A DNA stretch of 64,000 nucleotides. Source: Rhodococcus sp. 14-2470-1b. Its GTDB lineage: Bacteria > Actinomycetota > Actinomycetes > Mycobacteriales > Mycobacteriaceae. The DNA is taken from assembly GCF_002259415.1 (NCBI RefSeq), contig NZ_NPFY01000001.1, forward strand, positions 1-64,000. Reading direction: 5' to 3'. Shown here piece after piece: positions 47,208 to 55,868 of this stretch (position 1 is the first letter of the stretch; every line of letters starts with the position of its first letter). Under the pieces are notes generated by a model. The model did no database searches. It had not been told where the DNA came from and worked only from the letters and a program-made list of their open reading frames with translations. Made by a program: the position numbers and the translations under genes.

Positions 47208-48230
47208 TCAGCAACTCGGCGCGTCGTCGCCGCGGCCGAGGGCATCGAGCGAGTCGATGGCTCCGTCGAGGGAATCGACCTTGACCAGACGAAGTCCGGC
47301 AGGAACGTTCTGCGACGCCTCGTCGCAGTTTTGGGACGGCACCAGAAACGTCGTCGCCCCGGCCTCGCGCGCGGCGATCAGCTTGTACGGAATGCCGCCG
47401 ATCGGCCCGACTGCTCCGGCCGAATCGATGGTGCCGGTACCGGCGACGAAATCGCCGTTGCTGAGCTCGCCGGGACTCAGCTTGTCCACGACGGCGAGGC
47501 TGAACATCAGACCGGCCGAGGGCCCGCCCACGTCGGCCAGGTTGAACGTGACCGAGAACGGAACGTCGGGCTCCTCGGTGGGCGTCACCCCGAGGTACCC
47601 GGACTCCGCGTCGTCGGGACGGGAACCGAGCACCACCGACTCGGTTCTGGTGACACCGTCCTTCTCCACGACGATGTCGATGGACTCGCCCGGTGAGCGA
47701 GCACTGACCGACTCGCGGACAGCGCTGACCGAATCGACGGGCGCACCCGCCACCGACACGAGTCGCTCACCTTCGTTCAACAGGCCTGCGGCGGGACCGT
47801 CGGGCGCCACCGAACCGACGACGAGAACGACGGGCAGTCCCAGATGGTGCAGCGCCGCGAGCTGAGCACTGTTCTCGGACTGTTCGAAATCGGCCTGATT
47901 GCCTTCCTGGACCTCTTCTTTCGTCTTGTTCGGCGGATACACCTCCTCGCGCGGAACGAGTCCTTGCCGTCCACTCGCCCAGTATCCGAGCGCTTCGAAG
48001 ATGTTCAGCTGATCACGGACCGCCACCGTGGTCATGTTCAGATGCCCCGTGGTGGGATCGACATCCGTCCCGTCGATCTGCACCACGGGAACCCCGTCCG
48101 CATCACCGAGGGTGTTGTACGTCGGTCCTGGTCCGAGCGCAGCGAACGGAACCGTGACGACGGTGCCGACCACGCCGAGCACGACAACCGGTACGAGGGC
48201 GGCGACAAGAGTGGCAATCCGACGATTCAC
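47208..48230 (-). CDS. Secreted PDZ-Lon protease (Rv3194c-like)
   Basis: 340 aa: N-terminal signal anchor (7-31), PDZ domain at about 130-200 (LPVVLVVGSVAPDGPAAGLLNEGERLVSVAG), and a Lon-type serine protease domain at 222-325. The catalytic Ser238 lies in GGPSAGLMFSLAVV and Lys283 in GIPYKLIAA, the proper Lon dyad spacing. No ATPase domain, so an ATP-independent extracytoplasmic protease. Cys305 and Cys340 flank the C-terminus. Divergent from the DUF2342 gene across a 33-bp repeat tract. Confidence 0.92.
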   Translation of the reverse strand: MNRRIATLVAALVPVVVLGVVGTVVTVPFAALGPGPTYNTLGDADGVPVVQIDGTDVDPTTGHLNMTTVAVRDQLNIFEALGYWASGRQGLVPREEVYPPNKTKEEVQEGNQADFEQSENSAQLAALHHLGLPVVLVVGSVAPDGPAAGLLNEGERLVSVAGAPVDSVSAVRESVSARSPGESIDIVVEKDGVTRTESVVLGSRPDDAESGYLGVTPTEEPDVPFSVTFNLADVGGPSAGLMFSLAVVDKLSPGELSNGDFVAGTGTIDSAGAVGPIGGIPYKLIAAREAGATTFLVPSQNCDEASQNVPAGLRLVKVDSLDGAIDSLDALGRGDDAPSC

Positions 48231-48291
48231 CCGACAAACATAGATCCGCCGACTGTGACGACGATGTGAGACCCCCGTCCGAACAAGTCAC

Positions 48292-48384
48292 GGTTCATTC
48301 CGCAGGCTCCACTCACGGCCTCCTGGTTCATTCCGCAGGCTCCACTCACGGCCTCCTGGTTCATTCCGCAGGCTCCACTCACGG
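48292..48384. repeat. 33-bp tandem repeat between divergent protease genes
   Basis: Units at 48292-48324, 48325-48357 and 48358-48384 (third partial), each containing ggttcattccgcaggctcc then actcacggcctcct. No spacers. On the minus strand the core is gtgagtggagcctgcggaatga, close to the element at 36452. Confidence 0.95.
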
Positions 48385-48458
48385 CTCCTCTGACGGCGTT
48401 CGCCGTAAGCGTGATCACCAGCGGTGCTGTTCGCGCCCTCGCCTTGTACCGTTGACTT

Positions 48459-49871
48459 ATGAGCAATTTCGGTTTTCAGGGCTCCGACGAGGATCCGGAC
48501 AAGAAGAAGGATCAGAGCGGTGGCGACGGCTCCGGCGGCAATCCCGGCGGTTTCGGCTTCGGCACCGAGGGTTTCGATCCTGCGGCCCTGGGGCAGATGC
48601 TCACCCAGTTCGGGCAGATGTTGAGCGGCATGGGTGCGCCCGGTGCCGGGGGCTCCGCCGCGGGCCCGGTCAATTACGACCTGGCCAAGCAGTTGGCACG
48701 CCAGCAGATCGGAGACTTCGCTCCCGTCGGCAAGGGCAAGGCCGACGCGGTTTCCGAGGCCGCTCATCTCGCGGAACTGTGGCTCGACGGCGCGACCACG
48801 CTCCCCGCTGGTGCGTCCAAGACGCTGGCGTGGACTCCGGTCGACTGGTTGGAGAACACGATCGACACCTGGAAGAGGCTGTGCGATCCGGTCGCCGAGC
48901 AGATTTCCGGAATGTGGACCGCCGGTCTGCCTGCCGAGGCGCAGCAGATGGCAGGACCGATGATGGGGATGCTCACGCAGATGGGCGGCATGGCGTTCGG
49001 TTCCCAGCTCGGCCAGGCGTTGGGGCAGCTGTCCAAGGAGGTTCTGACGTCGACCGACATCGGAATTCCCCTCGGACCGAGCGGAGTGTCCGCCCTTCTC
49101 CCCGAGTCCATCACGGCGTTCACCGAAGGTTTGGAGCAGCCCGAACGTGAGGTTCTCGTGTTCCTCGCGGCTCGCGAAGCTGCGCACCAGCGCCTCTACA
49201 GCCACGTTCCGTGGCTTCGTCAGCGCGTCTTGGCGACGGTCGAAGAGTACGCACGCGGTATCCGGATGGACTTCTCGGCCATCGAGGAAGCCGCGTCGGG
49301 CCTCGACCCGGCGTCGCTGACCGATCCGTCGAAGATCGAGGAGATACTGCAGCAGGGTGCGTTCGAGCCGCAGACGACTCCCGAACAGAAGCAGGCGCTC
49401 GAGCGACTCGAGACTCTGCTCGCCCTCGTCGAGGGTTGGGTGGAGACGGTCGTCTCCGAAGCCCTCGGGGAAAGGTTGCCCGGTGCCGTGGCACTCGCGG
49501 AGACGATTCGTCGCCGACGGGCATCCGGTGGACCGGCCGAGCAGACGTTCGCGACGCTCGTCGGTCTCGAACTTCGTCCACGCAAGGTTCGCGAAGCAGG
49601 CGATCTGTGGCGTCGACTCACCACAGCCGCAGGAATCGAGGGACGCGACGGCGTCTGGGCTCACCCGGACCTCCTGCCGGTGTCGTCCGATCTGGACGAC
49701 CCGGCCGGGTTCGTCGACGGTGTCATCGGCGGAGGTTCCAGCTCCTTCGACGACCCCATAGCCCAGCTCGAAGCCATGGAAGCTCAGGAACGAGCAGCCA
49801 AGAACAAGTCGGACGAGACAGACGCCAACGACGCAGACAAGAAGGACGGGGACACCGGCAGCGCCGGCTGA
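48459..49871 (+). CDS. DUF2342 / zincin-like putative metalloprotease (Rv3195-like)
   Basis: 470 aa. N-terminal Gly-rich acidic head (1-60), then the DUF2342 (zinicin_2) domain. Candidate active-site helix LVFLAAREAAHQRLYSHVPWLRQRV lacks a canonical HExxH but keeps Glu/His pairs, with a later LLALVEGWVETVVSEAL supplying another Glu. C-terminal acidic tail with Lys. No signal peptide, so cytosolic. Followed by a terminator and two conserved genes, the layout I recall for Rv3195-Rv3197. Confidence 0.85.
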   Translation: MSNFGFQGSDEDPDKKKDQSGGDGSGGNPGGFGFGTEGFDPAALGQMLTQFGQMLSGMGAPGAGGSAAGPVNYDLAKQLARQQIGDFAPVGKGKADAVSEAAHLAELWLDGATTLPAGASKTLAWTPVDWLENTIDTWKRLCDPVAEQISGMWTAGLPAEAQQMAGPMMGMLTQMGGMAFGSQLGQALGQLSKEVLTSTDIGIPLGPSGVSALLPESITAFTEGLEQPEREVLVFLAAREAAHQRLYSHVPWLRQRVLATVEEYARGIRMDFSAIEEAASGLDPASLTDPSKIEEILQQGAFEPQTTPEQKQALERLETLLALVEGWVETVVSEALGERLPGAVALAETIRRRRASGGPAEQTFATLVGLELRPRKVREAGDLWRRLTTAAGIEGRDGVWAHPDLLPVSSDLDDPAGFVDGVIGGGSSSFDDPIAQLEAMEAQERAAKNKSDETDANDADKKDGDTGSAG

Positions 49872-49888
49872 TACCGAATACACGGTCG

Positions 49889-49928
49889 ACGAGGGGTTCG
49901 CCGAAATTTTCGGCGTATCCCTCGTTTT
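49889..49928 (+). terminator. Terminator after the DUF2342 gene
   Basis: acgaggg ... cgccgaa pairs with ttcggcg ... ccctcgt, followed by tttt. Confidence 0.85.
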
Positions 49929-50020
49929 GTTTCGATCACGCTGGTGAGGAGTCTGCCGGCCTGTGGATAACCCGTCCTCGGCGCCGTCGCCGGGGATGCG
50001 TCGTGTGCGACTCTGCGTTT

Positions 50021-50902
50021 ATGTCCGCCCACGAACCACCCCACCCTCCCCAGCCGGTTCCGATGCTGCGGCGGCCCAGACTCGACGTGCCGGTGTTCTC
50101 CCAACGGGACGGCACGATTCGGCTCGGGTGGAATCCGGATCGGTCGTTCGTCGTCACACCTCCGCCGGGCGTCGACTACGACGTTCTCGTCGATCTACTG
50201 CGTCGGCTCGACGGAGTTCATTCGAGAGCGCACACGATCTGGTACGCGGGCACCGTCGGGATGTCAGCCAATGCGATGTCCACACTGCTGGCCGAGCTCG
50301 TCGAGGCAGAACTGTTGGTCGAAGGGCATTCGACGCCTCACGTTCCCGAGGGAGCAACGCGGACCGTGGTGCACGTCGTCGGACGCGGGCCGCTGGCCGA
50401 CGCGGTCGTCGCGGTCCTCCCGACGTCGTCCTCGATCACGGTTCGACGTTCCACGTCTGGGGCGGGCAAGGTCGCAGGCACTGCCATCACGACCGGTGAT
50501 GTCGCGGTACTCACGGACAATTTGGCCCCCGATCCGCATCTCGTGACCGAACTTGTTCGCGCCAGAACACCGCACGTGCAGGTTCGGTTGCGCGACGGCA
50601 CGGGCGTGGTCGGCCCGTTCGTCATTCCAGGGAAGACGAGTTGTCTACGCTGCGCCGACCTGATCAGAGGCGGACTCGACCCACAGTGGCCGCACATCTC
50701 CGCGCAGCTTCTCGGCAGCGTCGGGCATGCGGACAAACCCACCGTCCTGGCAGCTGCGGCGGTCGTTCTCGGACAGATACACGAGTTCGTCCGCACCCGT
50801 CGACCGTCGTTGATCGACACGACCGTCGAGATCGACCTCGGTTCGCACATCATCGAACGGCGTCGGTGGACTCGTCATCCGCACTGCGATTGTGCCGTGT
50901 GA
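50021..50902 (+). CDS. Orphan cyclodehydratase/ThiF-partner-like protein (Rv3196-like)
   Basis: 293 aa. Family features of TOMM cyclodehydratase C-protein/ocin-ThiF-like proteins: an N-terminal winged-helix-like peptide clamp (about 15-105), a degenerate E1-like Rossmann region (VVHVVGRGPLADAVVAVLP) and zinc-type cysteines in TSCLRCADLIRGGLDPQWP and the C-terminal HPHCDC. No YcaO, precursor peptide or dehydrogenase gene is adjacent, so substrate and role are unknown. Start ATG 50021 lacks a good SD. The ABC1 kinase follows 72 bases later. Confidence 0.75.
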   Translation: MSAHEPPHPPQPVPMLRRPRLDVPVFSQRDGTIRLGWNPDRSFVVTPPPGVDYDVLVDLLRRLDGVHSRAHTIWYAGTVGMSANAMSTLLAELVEAELLVEGHSTPHVPEGATRTVVHVVGRGPLADAVVAVLPTSSSITVRRSTSGAGKVAGTAITTGDVAVLTDNLAPDPHLVTELVRARTPHVQVRLRDGTGVVGPFVIPGKTSCLRCADLIRGGLDPQWPHISAQLLGSVGHADKPTVLAAAAVVLGQIHEFVRTRRPSLIDTTVEIDLGSHIIERRRWTRHPHCDCAV

Positions 50903-50974
50903 CGAACGACGCGAACACAGGCGCTGTGGCCTGCAGTCTCGGCAGAATGTCGTCTCGTCCGACATGATGGAGGC

Positions 50975-52291
50975 GTGCCAGACATTCCACGCCGGGGTTC
51001 GGCCCGGACAGCCAAACTCGCGCGCATTCCGATCGGTATCGCCGGTCGGGCTGCAGTCGGTTTCGGAAAGAAGTTGGCCGGGGGGAACCGCCAGGAGATC
51101 GACTCCGATCTTGCCGCCAAAGCTGCCGAGCAATTGTTCGCGGTCCTCGGCGAGCTCAAGGGCGGTGCGATGAAATTCGGGCAGGCGCTGTCCGTGATGG
51201 AAGCCGCCGTGCCGGAGGAATTCGCCGAACCGTACCGGGAGGCTCTCACCAAGCTGCAGGCAGACGCACCGCCGCTCCCCGCCGCAAAGGTGCACCGCGT
51301 ACTCGACAGGCAGCTGGGCACCGCCTGGCGGTCGCGGTTCGCGTCGTTCGACGACACTCCGGTCGCCTCGGCGAGCATCGGGCAAGTGCACCGCGCAGTG
51401 TGGTCCGACGGCCGAGACGTCGCTGTGAAGGTGCAGTATCCAGGCGCAGACGACGCGCTCCGCGCCGATCTGAAGACGATGTCGCGGTTTGCCAACACCT
51501 TCAGTGCGATTTTCACCGGGGCCGACGTCAAGCCGGTCCTCGACGAGTTGATCGCCCGGACGGAGGACGAACTGGATTACCGGATCGAGGCGGCAAGCCA
51601 ACGCAAGTTCGCGTCGACGTTCGACGGCGACAGCCGGTTCGCTGTGCCGCGGGTGGTGGCGAGTGCGCCCAAGGTTCTGGTCACCGAGTGGATGTCCGGG
51701 ACCTCGTTGTCATCGATCATCGCCGACGGTTCCGTCGAGCAACGCAATGCTGCCGGTGAGCTTCTGGTCCTCTTCGCGTTCGCTGCGCCTGCACTCGCCG
51801 GTCTCCTGCACGCCGACCCGCATCCTGGTAATTTCATGATGCTTCCCGACGGACGGCTCGGTGTGATCGACTTCGGGGCCACTGCGCCGATGCCGGACGG
51901 TCTCCCGCCGGTGCTGGGCAGGATGGTCAGGCTGGCACGCGAAGAGAAGTTCGACGAATTGGTCGAACTCTGTACGGTCAGTGGGTTCGTGATCCCAGGT
52001 AGAACGGTGACAGCGAGGGAGATAGCCGACTATCTACGTCCGTTCACCGATCCGATCCGGACCGATTCCTTCCACTTCACCAGGTCGTGGCTGCAGAAAG
52101 CTGCCGGTACAGCAACTGAATTCGACAGTGCGCAGTTCAAGACCGCACGGGCGCTCAACATGCCTGCCGAGCAGGTCATGATCTTCAGGGTGCTGGGCGG
52201 ACTCGTCGGCATCTGTGCGCAATTGGATGCCTATGCGCCGTACATGGCCATTCTGACGGAGTGGATGCCGGGGTTCTCGGACGAGACCTGA
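50975..52291 (+). CDS. ABC1/UbiB-family atypical kinase (Rv3197-like)
   Basis: 438 aa of the AarF/ADCK/UbiB fold. The KxGQ-like motif is LKGGAMKFGQALSVME (residues 61-76), the Ala-rich loop is ASASIGQVHRAVW, the lysine lies in VAVKVQYPG, the catalytic loop is LLHADPHPGNFMML and the metal Asp is in GVIDFGA. No transmembrane anchor at the C-terminus. The family affects quinone or lipid chemistry in other organisms; the mycobacterial homolog has been linked to drug tolerance, from memory. It lies immediately beside whiB7 (convergent). Confidence 0.88.
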   Translation: MPDIPRRGSARTAKLARIPIGIAGRAAVGFGKKLAGGNRQEIDSDLAAKAAEQLFAVLGELKGGAMKFGQALSVMEAAVPEEFAEPYREALTKLQADAPPLPAAKVHRVLDRQLGTAWRSRFASFDDTPVASASIGQVHRAVWSDGRDVAVKVQYPGADDALRADLKTMSRFANTFSAIFTGADVKPVLDELIARTEDELDYRIEAASQRKFASTFDGDSRFAVPRVVASAPKVLVTEWMSGTSLSSIIADGSVEQRNAAGELLVLFAFAAPALAGLLHADPHPGNFMMLPDGRLGVIDFGATAPMPDGLPPVLGRMVRLAREEKFDELVELCTVSGFVIPGRTVTAREIADYLRPFTDPIRTDSFHFTRSWLQKAAGTATEFDSAQFKTARALNMPAEQVMIFRVLGGLVGICAQLDAYAPYMAILTEWMPGFSDET

Positions 52292-52310
52292 TCGGTCTCG
52301 TCCGAGAACC
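52272..52310. terminator. Terminator, ABC1 kinase / whiB7
   Basis: ggttctcggacgagacc (52272-52288) and its exact complement at 52294-52310. The left arm includes the last codons of the kinase. Serves two convergent genes. Confidence 0.85.
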
Positions 52311-52340
52311 GGGCGGGTACGACGGCCGCCGTATCGGACT

Positions 52341-52724
52341 TCACGCGACCTGCTGCTTTCGCGGCCGTCCACGCGGGCGCTTCCGAGCGATGACGACTCC
52401 CTGATCGAGAATCTCACCTCCCCATACTCCCCAGGGCTCGGCACGGTCCAGTGCGGCACTCAAACACGTGCGCCGAACAGGACATTCGGCGCACAGCGCC
52501 TTTGCTCGCTCCAATTCTCCTGGTGTCTCGGCGAACCAGAGATCCGGATCGGCCACACGGCACGGCACTTCGTCACCGAGCGTCACGGCACTCAGGGTGT
52601 TCGACGATGAGGTCTCGCTGATCGGGGTCGCCTCGTCACCGAGGTGCGTGGCCGAGTATCGCTCGGCTGCAACATGTTCGGATCGTTCGTATCGGCATGT
52701 CGTCCGGATCGTGGCGGTTGACAC
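52341..52724 (-). CDS. whiB7: WhiB7 redox-responsive transcriptional activator
   Basis: 127-aa Fe-S regulator that activates intrinsic antibiotic-resistance genes with the primary sigma factor. Cluster ligands Cys55, Cys78, Cys81, Cys87; G-V/I-W-G-G turn at 99-103 (PWGVWGGE); AT-hook RPRGRPR at 117-123, which separates WhiB7 from other Wbl proteins. The start at the GTG 52724 has gaggaga upstream. A 540-base leader with a uORF and terminator hairpin precedes it. Confidence 0.95.
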   Translation of the reverse strand: MSTATIRTTCRYERSEHVAAERYSATHLGDEATPISETSSSNTLSAVTLGDEVPCRVADPDLWFAETPGELERAKALCAECPVRRTCLSAALDRAEPWGVWGGEILDQGVVIARKRPRGRPRKQQVA

Positions 52725-52825
52725 GTCGGTCTCCTCTACTTTTCGTGCGGCGTGTTTACGGTTGTTCGGTATCTGAGCGAACCGGTCGGGCCGAGAAGTT
52801 CGAATTCGAGGGGACTCATCGAACG

Positions 52826-52862
52826 AAAAAGGCCACGGTCCGCGTATGCGGGTCCGTGGCCT
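52826..52862 (-). terminator. whiB7 leader attenuator (intrinsic terminator)
   Basis: On the minus strand aggccacgg...ccgc forms a stem with gcgg...ccgtggcct (loop atac), followed by ttttt. It stands 100 bases before the whiB7 start and 20 bases after the uORF stop, a classic attenuator position. Confidence 0.88.
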
Positions 52863-52881
52863 GAAAGGCAAGTCGAAAGCT

Positions 52882-53187
52882 CTACCGAGATTTCTCTCGA
52901 TATCGACTTTCGACCACGGACACCACTGCCGTACGGCGACGGCGTGCTGCGGGGGACGCCTTGGCGGCGAACCACTGGGCGGCAAATGCTTCGGCCGCTG
53001 CAGCTGCTGGGACGACTGCTGCTCGTGCGCAGACTGCGTCGGCCGCGAGCTGATGCGCTCCGGCGACGCGCACTGCCCCGCCCGTCGACGCGGAAGAGAA
53101 GTGAGCGGAGTTACCGAGGACGTGCATCAGCCGTGCGTCGGTCGCGGGTGCGACAGCGCTCGTGACGATCGAATTGAAAATCTTCAT
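52882..53187 (-). CDS. whiB7 leader uORF
   Basis: 101-codon frame with a strong SD (taggagg, eight bases before the ATG). It starts MKIFNSIVTSAVAPATDARL and ends SRYREKSR. The stretch is Ala-rich in the middle and shows no domain. Its 3' end forms a hairpin: gtcgaaag (52872-52879) and ctttcgac (52907-52914) are complementary, so translation or stalling there would alter folding of the following terminator. By analogy to known whiB7/wblC leaders it acts as a translation sensor rather than making a functional protein. Confidence 0.75.
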   Translation of the reverse strand: MKIFNSIVTSAVAPATDARLMHVLGNSAHFSSASTGGAVRVAGAHQLAADAVCARAAVVPAAAAAEAFAAQWFAAKASPAARRRRTAVVSVVESRYREKSR

Positions 53188-53261
53188 GTTCTCCACCTCC
53201 TACTTGCGAATCGATTGCGGACGATGTGTGTGGCACGCGGTCTCCCGCGAGCGGTGAAAAC

Positions 53262-53300
53262 AGACTAAACCTGTTGGTCGAAACTGCACAAGTTATTTTC
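53262..53300 (-). promoter_or_regulatory. whiB7 promoter
   Basis: Minus strand: AT-rich gaaaataa (53300-53293) directly upstream of a -35-like TTGTGC (53291-53286), an 18-base spacer, and -10 TAGTCT (53267-53262). An AT-rich block next to the -35 is what WhiB7 itself binds, indicating autoactivation. Confidence 0.6.
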
Positions 53301-53316
53301 TACCTGCGGTTTTACA

Positions 53317-55434
53317 TCAGTTGGTCGATGATTCCCGCACAACGGTCAGGACGTCCTCACCGAAACGTTCCAACTTCTTCGCGCCGATCCCGGGAATGGC
53401 CACGAGACCGCGGTCGTCCTGTGGTTGCTGCTCCGCGATGGCCGTCAGCGTCGTATCGCTGAAGACAACGTAGGCAGGCACTTTCAGCTCCCGCGATTTG
53501 TACAACCTCCATGCCTTCAATGCATCGAGCAGAGCGACGTCGACGTCCGTCGGGTGACTTTCGCAGCGACCGAGCATGGTCGCCGCCGTTCCGATCAACG
53601 GTTTGCCGCACAACCTGCACTTGGGTCCGGACTTCTTGGTCGTCGGAGTGGCGATGCGTGATGCGGGTGAATCCTCGGGAATCAATCCGTTGAGAAAACG
53701 CGACCGACGCCTGGATTTGCGACCGCCCTCGTTGCGCGCGAGCGCCCAGGACAGATGCAGATGCTCACGCGCACGAGTGACGCCGACGTACAGCAACCGC
53801 CGTTCCTCTTCGATCGCGGCGTCGTTGTTGGCACTCGGGTCGCTGCCGAGCGCATGCGAAATGGGCAGCGTGCCGTCGGCGAGTCCGACGATGAAGACAG
53901 CGTCCCACTCGAGACCCTTCGCTGCATGCAGCGACGCCAACGTCACACCCTGGACGACCGGTGGATGCCGCGCCTCGGCGCGGGCCGCCAGTTCCCCGAG
54001 CAGACGATCCAGATCCAGAGCCGGATCCTGCGCCAACAATTCTTCGGTGACCTGTACCAGCCCGCCGAGCGATGCCCACTTCTCCCGCGCCTGCGCACCC
54101 GTCGGCTCCGTCGACGTCAAACCGAGCGGCGCCAGTACAGCGCGCACAAGCGACGGCAGGCCGTCGCCGTACTTGGACTCGTCCGGCAGATCCTCCCTCC
54201 CGGCGGCGCTACGAAGAGCCGAAATACCCTGCCGCACTTCAGGTCTGTTGAAGAACCCTTCGCCGCCACGGACCTGGTACGGAATCTGCAACTCCGTCAG
54301 AGCCTGCTCGTGCGCCTCCGATTGCGCGTTGATGCGGTAGAGCACCGCAATCTCCGCCGGCGCGACGCCCTTGCCGATCAACCTCTTGATTGCCCGAGCG
54401 ACACCGTCGGCCTCGGCCGGCTCGTCGTCGTACTCGAAGAACTCCGGTTCTGGGCCTGCCGGCCGTTGCCCGATCAACTGCAGCCGAGTCCCGGCGATCC
54501 GCCCGCGCGCTGCACCGATCACCCGGTTGGCGAGCGACACCACCTCGGGAGTCGATCGGTAGTCACGCTCGAGACGCACGACGGTGGCGTCGGGAAAGCG
54601 TCTCGAGAAATCGAGCAGGTAACGCGGTGTCGCGCCGGTGAACGAGTAGATCGTCTGATTCGCATCACCGACGACCGTCAGGTCGTCACGCTCGCCGAGC
54701 CAGGCGTCGAGCACCCGCTGCTGCAGAGGCGTCACGTCCTGGTACTCGTCCACCACGAAGCAGCGGTACCGCTCACGGAACTCGTCGGCGACCGCAGAAT
54801 GCTCTTCGAGCGCCGCGGCGGTGTGCAGCAGCAGGTCGTCGAAATCCAGCAGCATTCCGTCACCGCCGTGCGACTTCAAGTCCTCGTACCCGGCGTAGAC
54901 CGACGCGACCTTCGCAGCATCCATCGGCACCTCCCGGCGCAGCCGCGCGGCCACCGCCGGGTAGTCCTCGGGCGCGATCAACGAACCCTTCGCCCACTCG
55001 ATCTCACCGGCCAGATCGCGAACGGAGTCCGTCGACGTGGACACTCCTGCGCGGTGCGCAGATTGACTCACCAACGCGAACTTGCGATCCAGAAGTTGCC
55101 AGCCCGTGTCCCCGACCACCTGCGGCCAGAAGTACTTCAGCTGCCTCAGCGCGGCAGCGTGGAACGTGCGGGCCTGCACGGACGGTCCCTCACCGCCGAC
55201 GCCCAGTTCTCTCAGTCGGCCGCGCATCTCCCCCGCGGCCCTCGCCGTGAACGTCACTGCGAGGACTTGCCCAGCCGACACGTGACCGGCGTCGACGAGG
55301 TGTGCGATGCGCCTCGTGATAGTCCTCGTCTTGCCGGTACCCGCGCCGGCGAGAACGCAGACGGGGCCTCGTGGGGCCGCGACCGCGGCCGACTGTTCGG
55401 GATCCAACCCGGCGGTCATCGAATCCACAGACAT
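53317..55434 (-). CDS. uvrD2: ATP-dependent DNA helicase UvrD2
   Basis: 705-aa SF1A helicase of the mycobacterial UvrD2 type. Walker [10 protein letters not shown] (30-38), DEYQD (Walker B), motif [25 protein letters not shown] and [15 protein letters not shown]. The C-terminus has a tetracysteine-type region ([19 protein letters not shown]) and an HRDC domain (about 625-705). Start chosen at the ATG 55434 ([14 protein letters not shown]), matching the family N-terminus. Divergent from the mycoredoxin gene. Confidence 0.95.
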   Translation of the reverse strand: MSVDSMTAGLDPEQSAAVAAPRGPVCVLAGAGTGKTRTITRRIAHLVDAGHVSAGQVLAVTFTARAAGEMRGRLRELGVGGEGPSVQARTFHAAALRQLKYFWPQVVGDTGWQLLDRKFALVSQSAHRAGVSTSTDSVRDLAGEIEWAKGSLIAPEDYPAVAARLRREVPMDAAKVASVYAGYEDLKSHGGDGMLLDFDDLLLHTAAALEEHSAVADEFRERYRCFVVDEYQDVTPLQQRVLDAWLGERDDLTVVGDANQTIYSFTGATPRYLLDFSRRFPDATVVRLERDYRSTPEVVSLANRVIGAARGRIAGTRLQLIGQRPAGPEPEFFEYDDEPAEADGVARAIKRLIGKGVAPAEIAVLYRINAQSEAHEQALTELQIPYQVRGGEGFFNRPEVRQGISALRSAAGREDLPDESKYGDGLPSLVRAVLAPLGLTSTEPTGAQAREKWASLGGLVQVTEELLAQDPALDLDRLLGELAARAEARHPPVVQGVTLASLHAAKGLEWDAVFIVGLADGTLPISHALGSDPSANNDAAIEEERRLLYVGVTRAREHLHLSWALARNEGGRKSRRRSRFLNGLIPEDSPASRIATPTTKKSGPKCRLCGKPLIGTAATMLGRCESHPTDVDVALLDALKAWRLYKSRELKVPAYVVFSDTTLTAIAEQQPQDDRGLVAIPGIGAKKLERFGEDVLTVVRESSTN

Positions 55435-55552
55435 GGTCTCCATCTTGTCAGGGGGTGCCGACACACCCGTCATCCCGCCTGCCGCCGCCTGCTCCGCCGG
55501 TGCTCACTCGACCGACGGAACAACACATTCGGCATCGGTGTTGAATCGTGTC

Positions 55553-55825
55553 GTGACTACCACCGAGAACGCAGTACCCGAGTCCCCCGCGGCATTGACC
55601 GTCTACTCCACGACGTGGTGCGGTTACTGCAGGCGTCTGAAGACCCAGCTCGACGAAGCCGGCATCGCGTACGCCGAGATCGACATCGAAGAGGATCCGA
55701 AATCCGCCGAGTTCGTCGGCAGCGTCAACGGCGGCAACCACGTCGTGCCGACGGTTCTCTACGCCGACGGCTCGACCGCGACCAACCCGTCACTCGCCGC
55801 GGTCAAGAGCGCACTCGGACTCTGA
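55553..55825 (+). CDS. mrx1: Mycoredoxin-1
   Basis: 90-aa glutaredoxin-like oxidoreductase that reduces mycothiol mixed disulfides. Active site C23-G-Y-C26 (STTWCGYCRRLKTQL), cis-Pro in HVVPTVLYADG. GTG start at 55553. Position between uvrD2 and nudC matches Rv3198A. Confidence 0.93.
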   Translation: MTTTENAVPESPAALTVYSTTWCGYCRRLKTQLDEAGIAYAEIDIEEDPKSAEFVGSVNGGNHVVPTVLYADGSTATNPSLAAVKSALGL

Positions 55826-55868
55826 TGCCACCCGTGGCGGGTCGGACGCGGTGACGACGCTGCACAAC

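Noticed and set aside
48292-48384. CRISPR array
   Set aside because: Repeats are directly tandem without spacers and no cas gene is present.
48227-48466. Open frame encoding AVSGACGMNQE repeats
   Set aside because: It is the readthrough of the 33-bp intergenic repeat on the minus strand, covers the start of the Lon gene, and has no SD or family.
49211-50020. 270-residue N-terminal extension of the cyclodehydratase-like protein
   Set aside because: Arg/Ser-rich out-of-frame translation of the DUF2342 gene and crossing its terminator.
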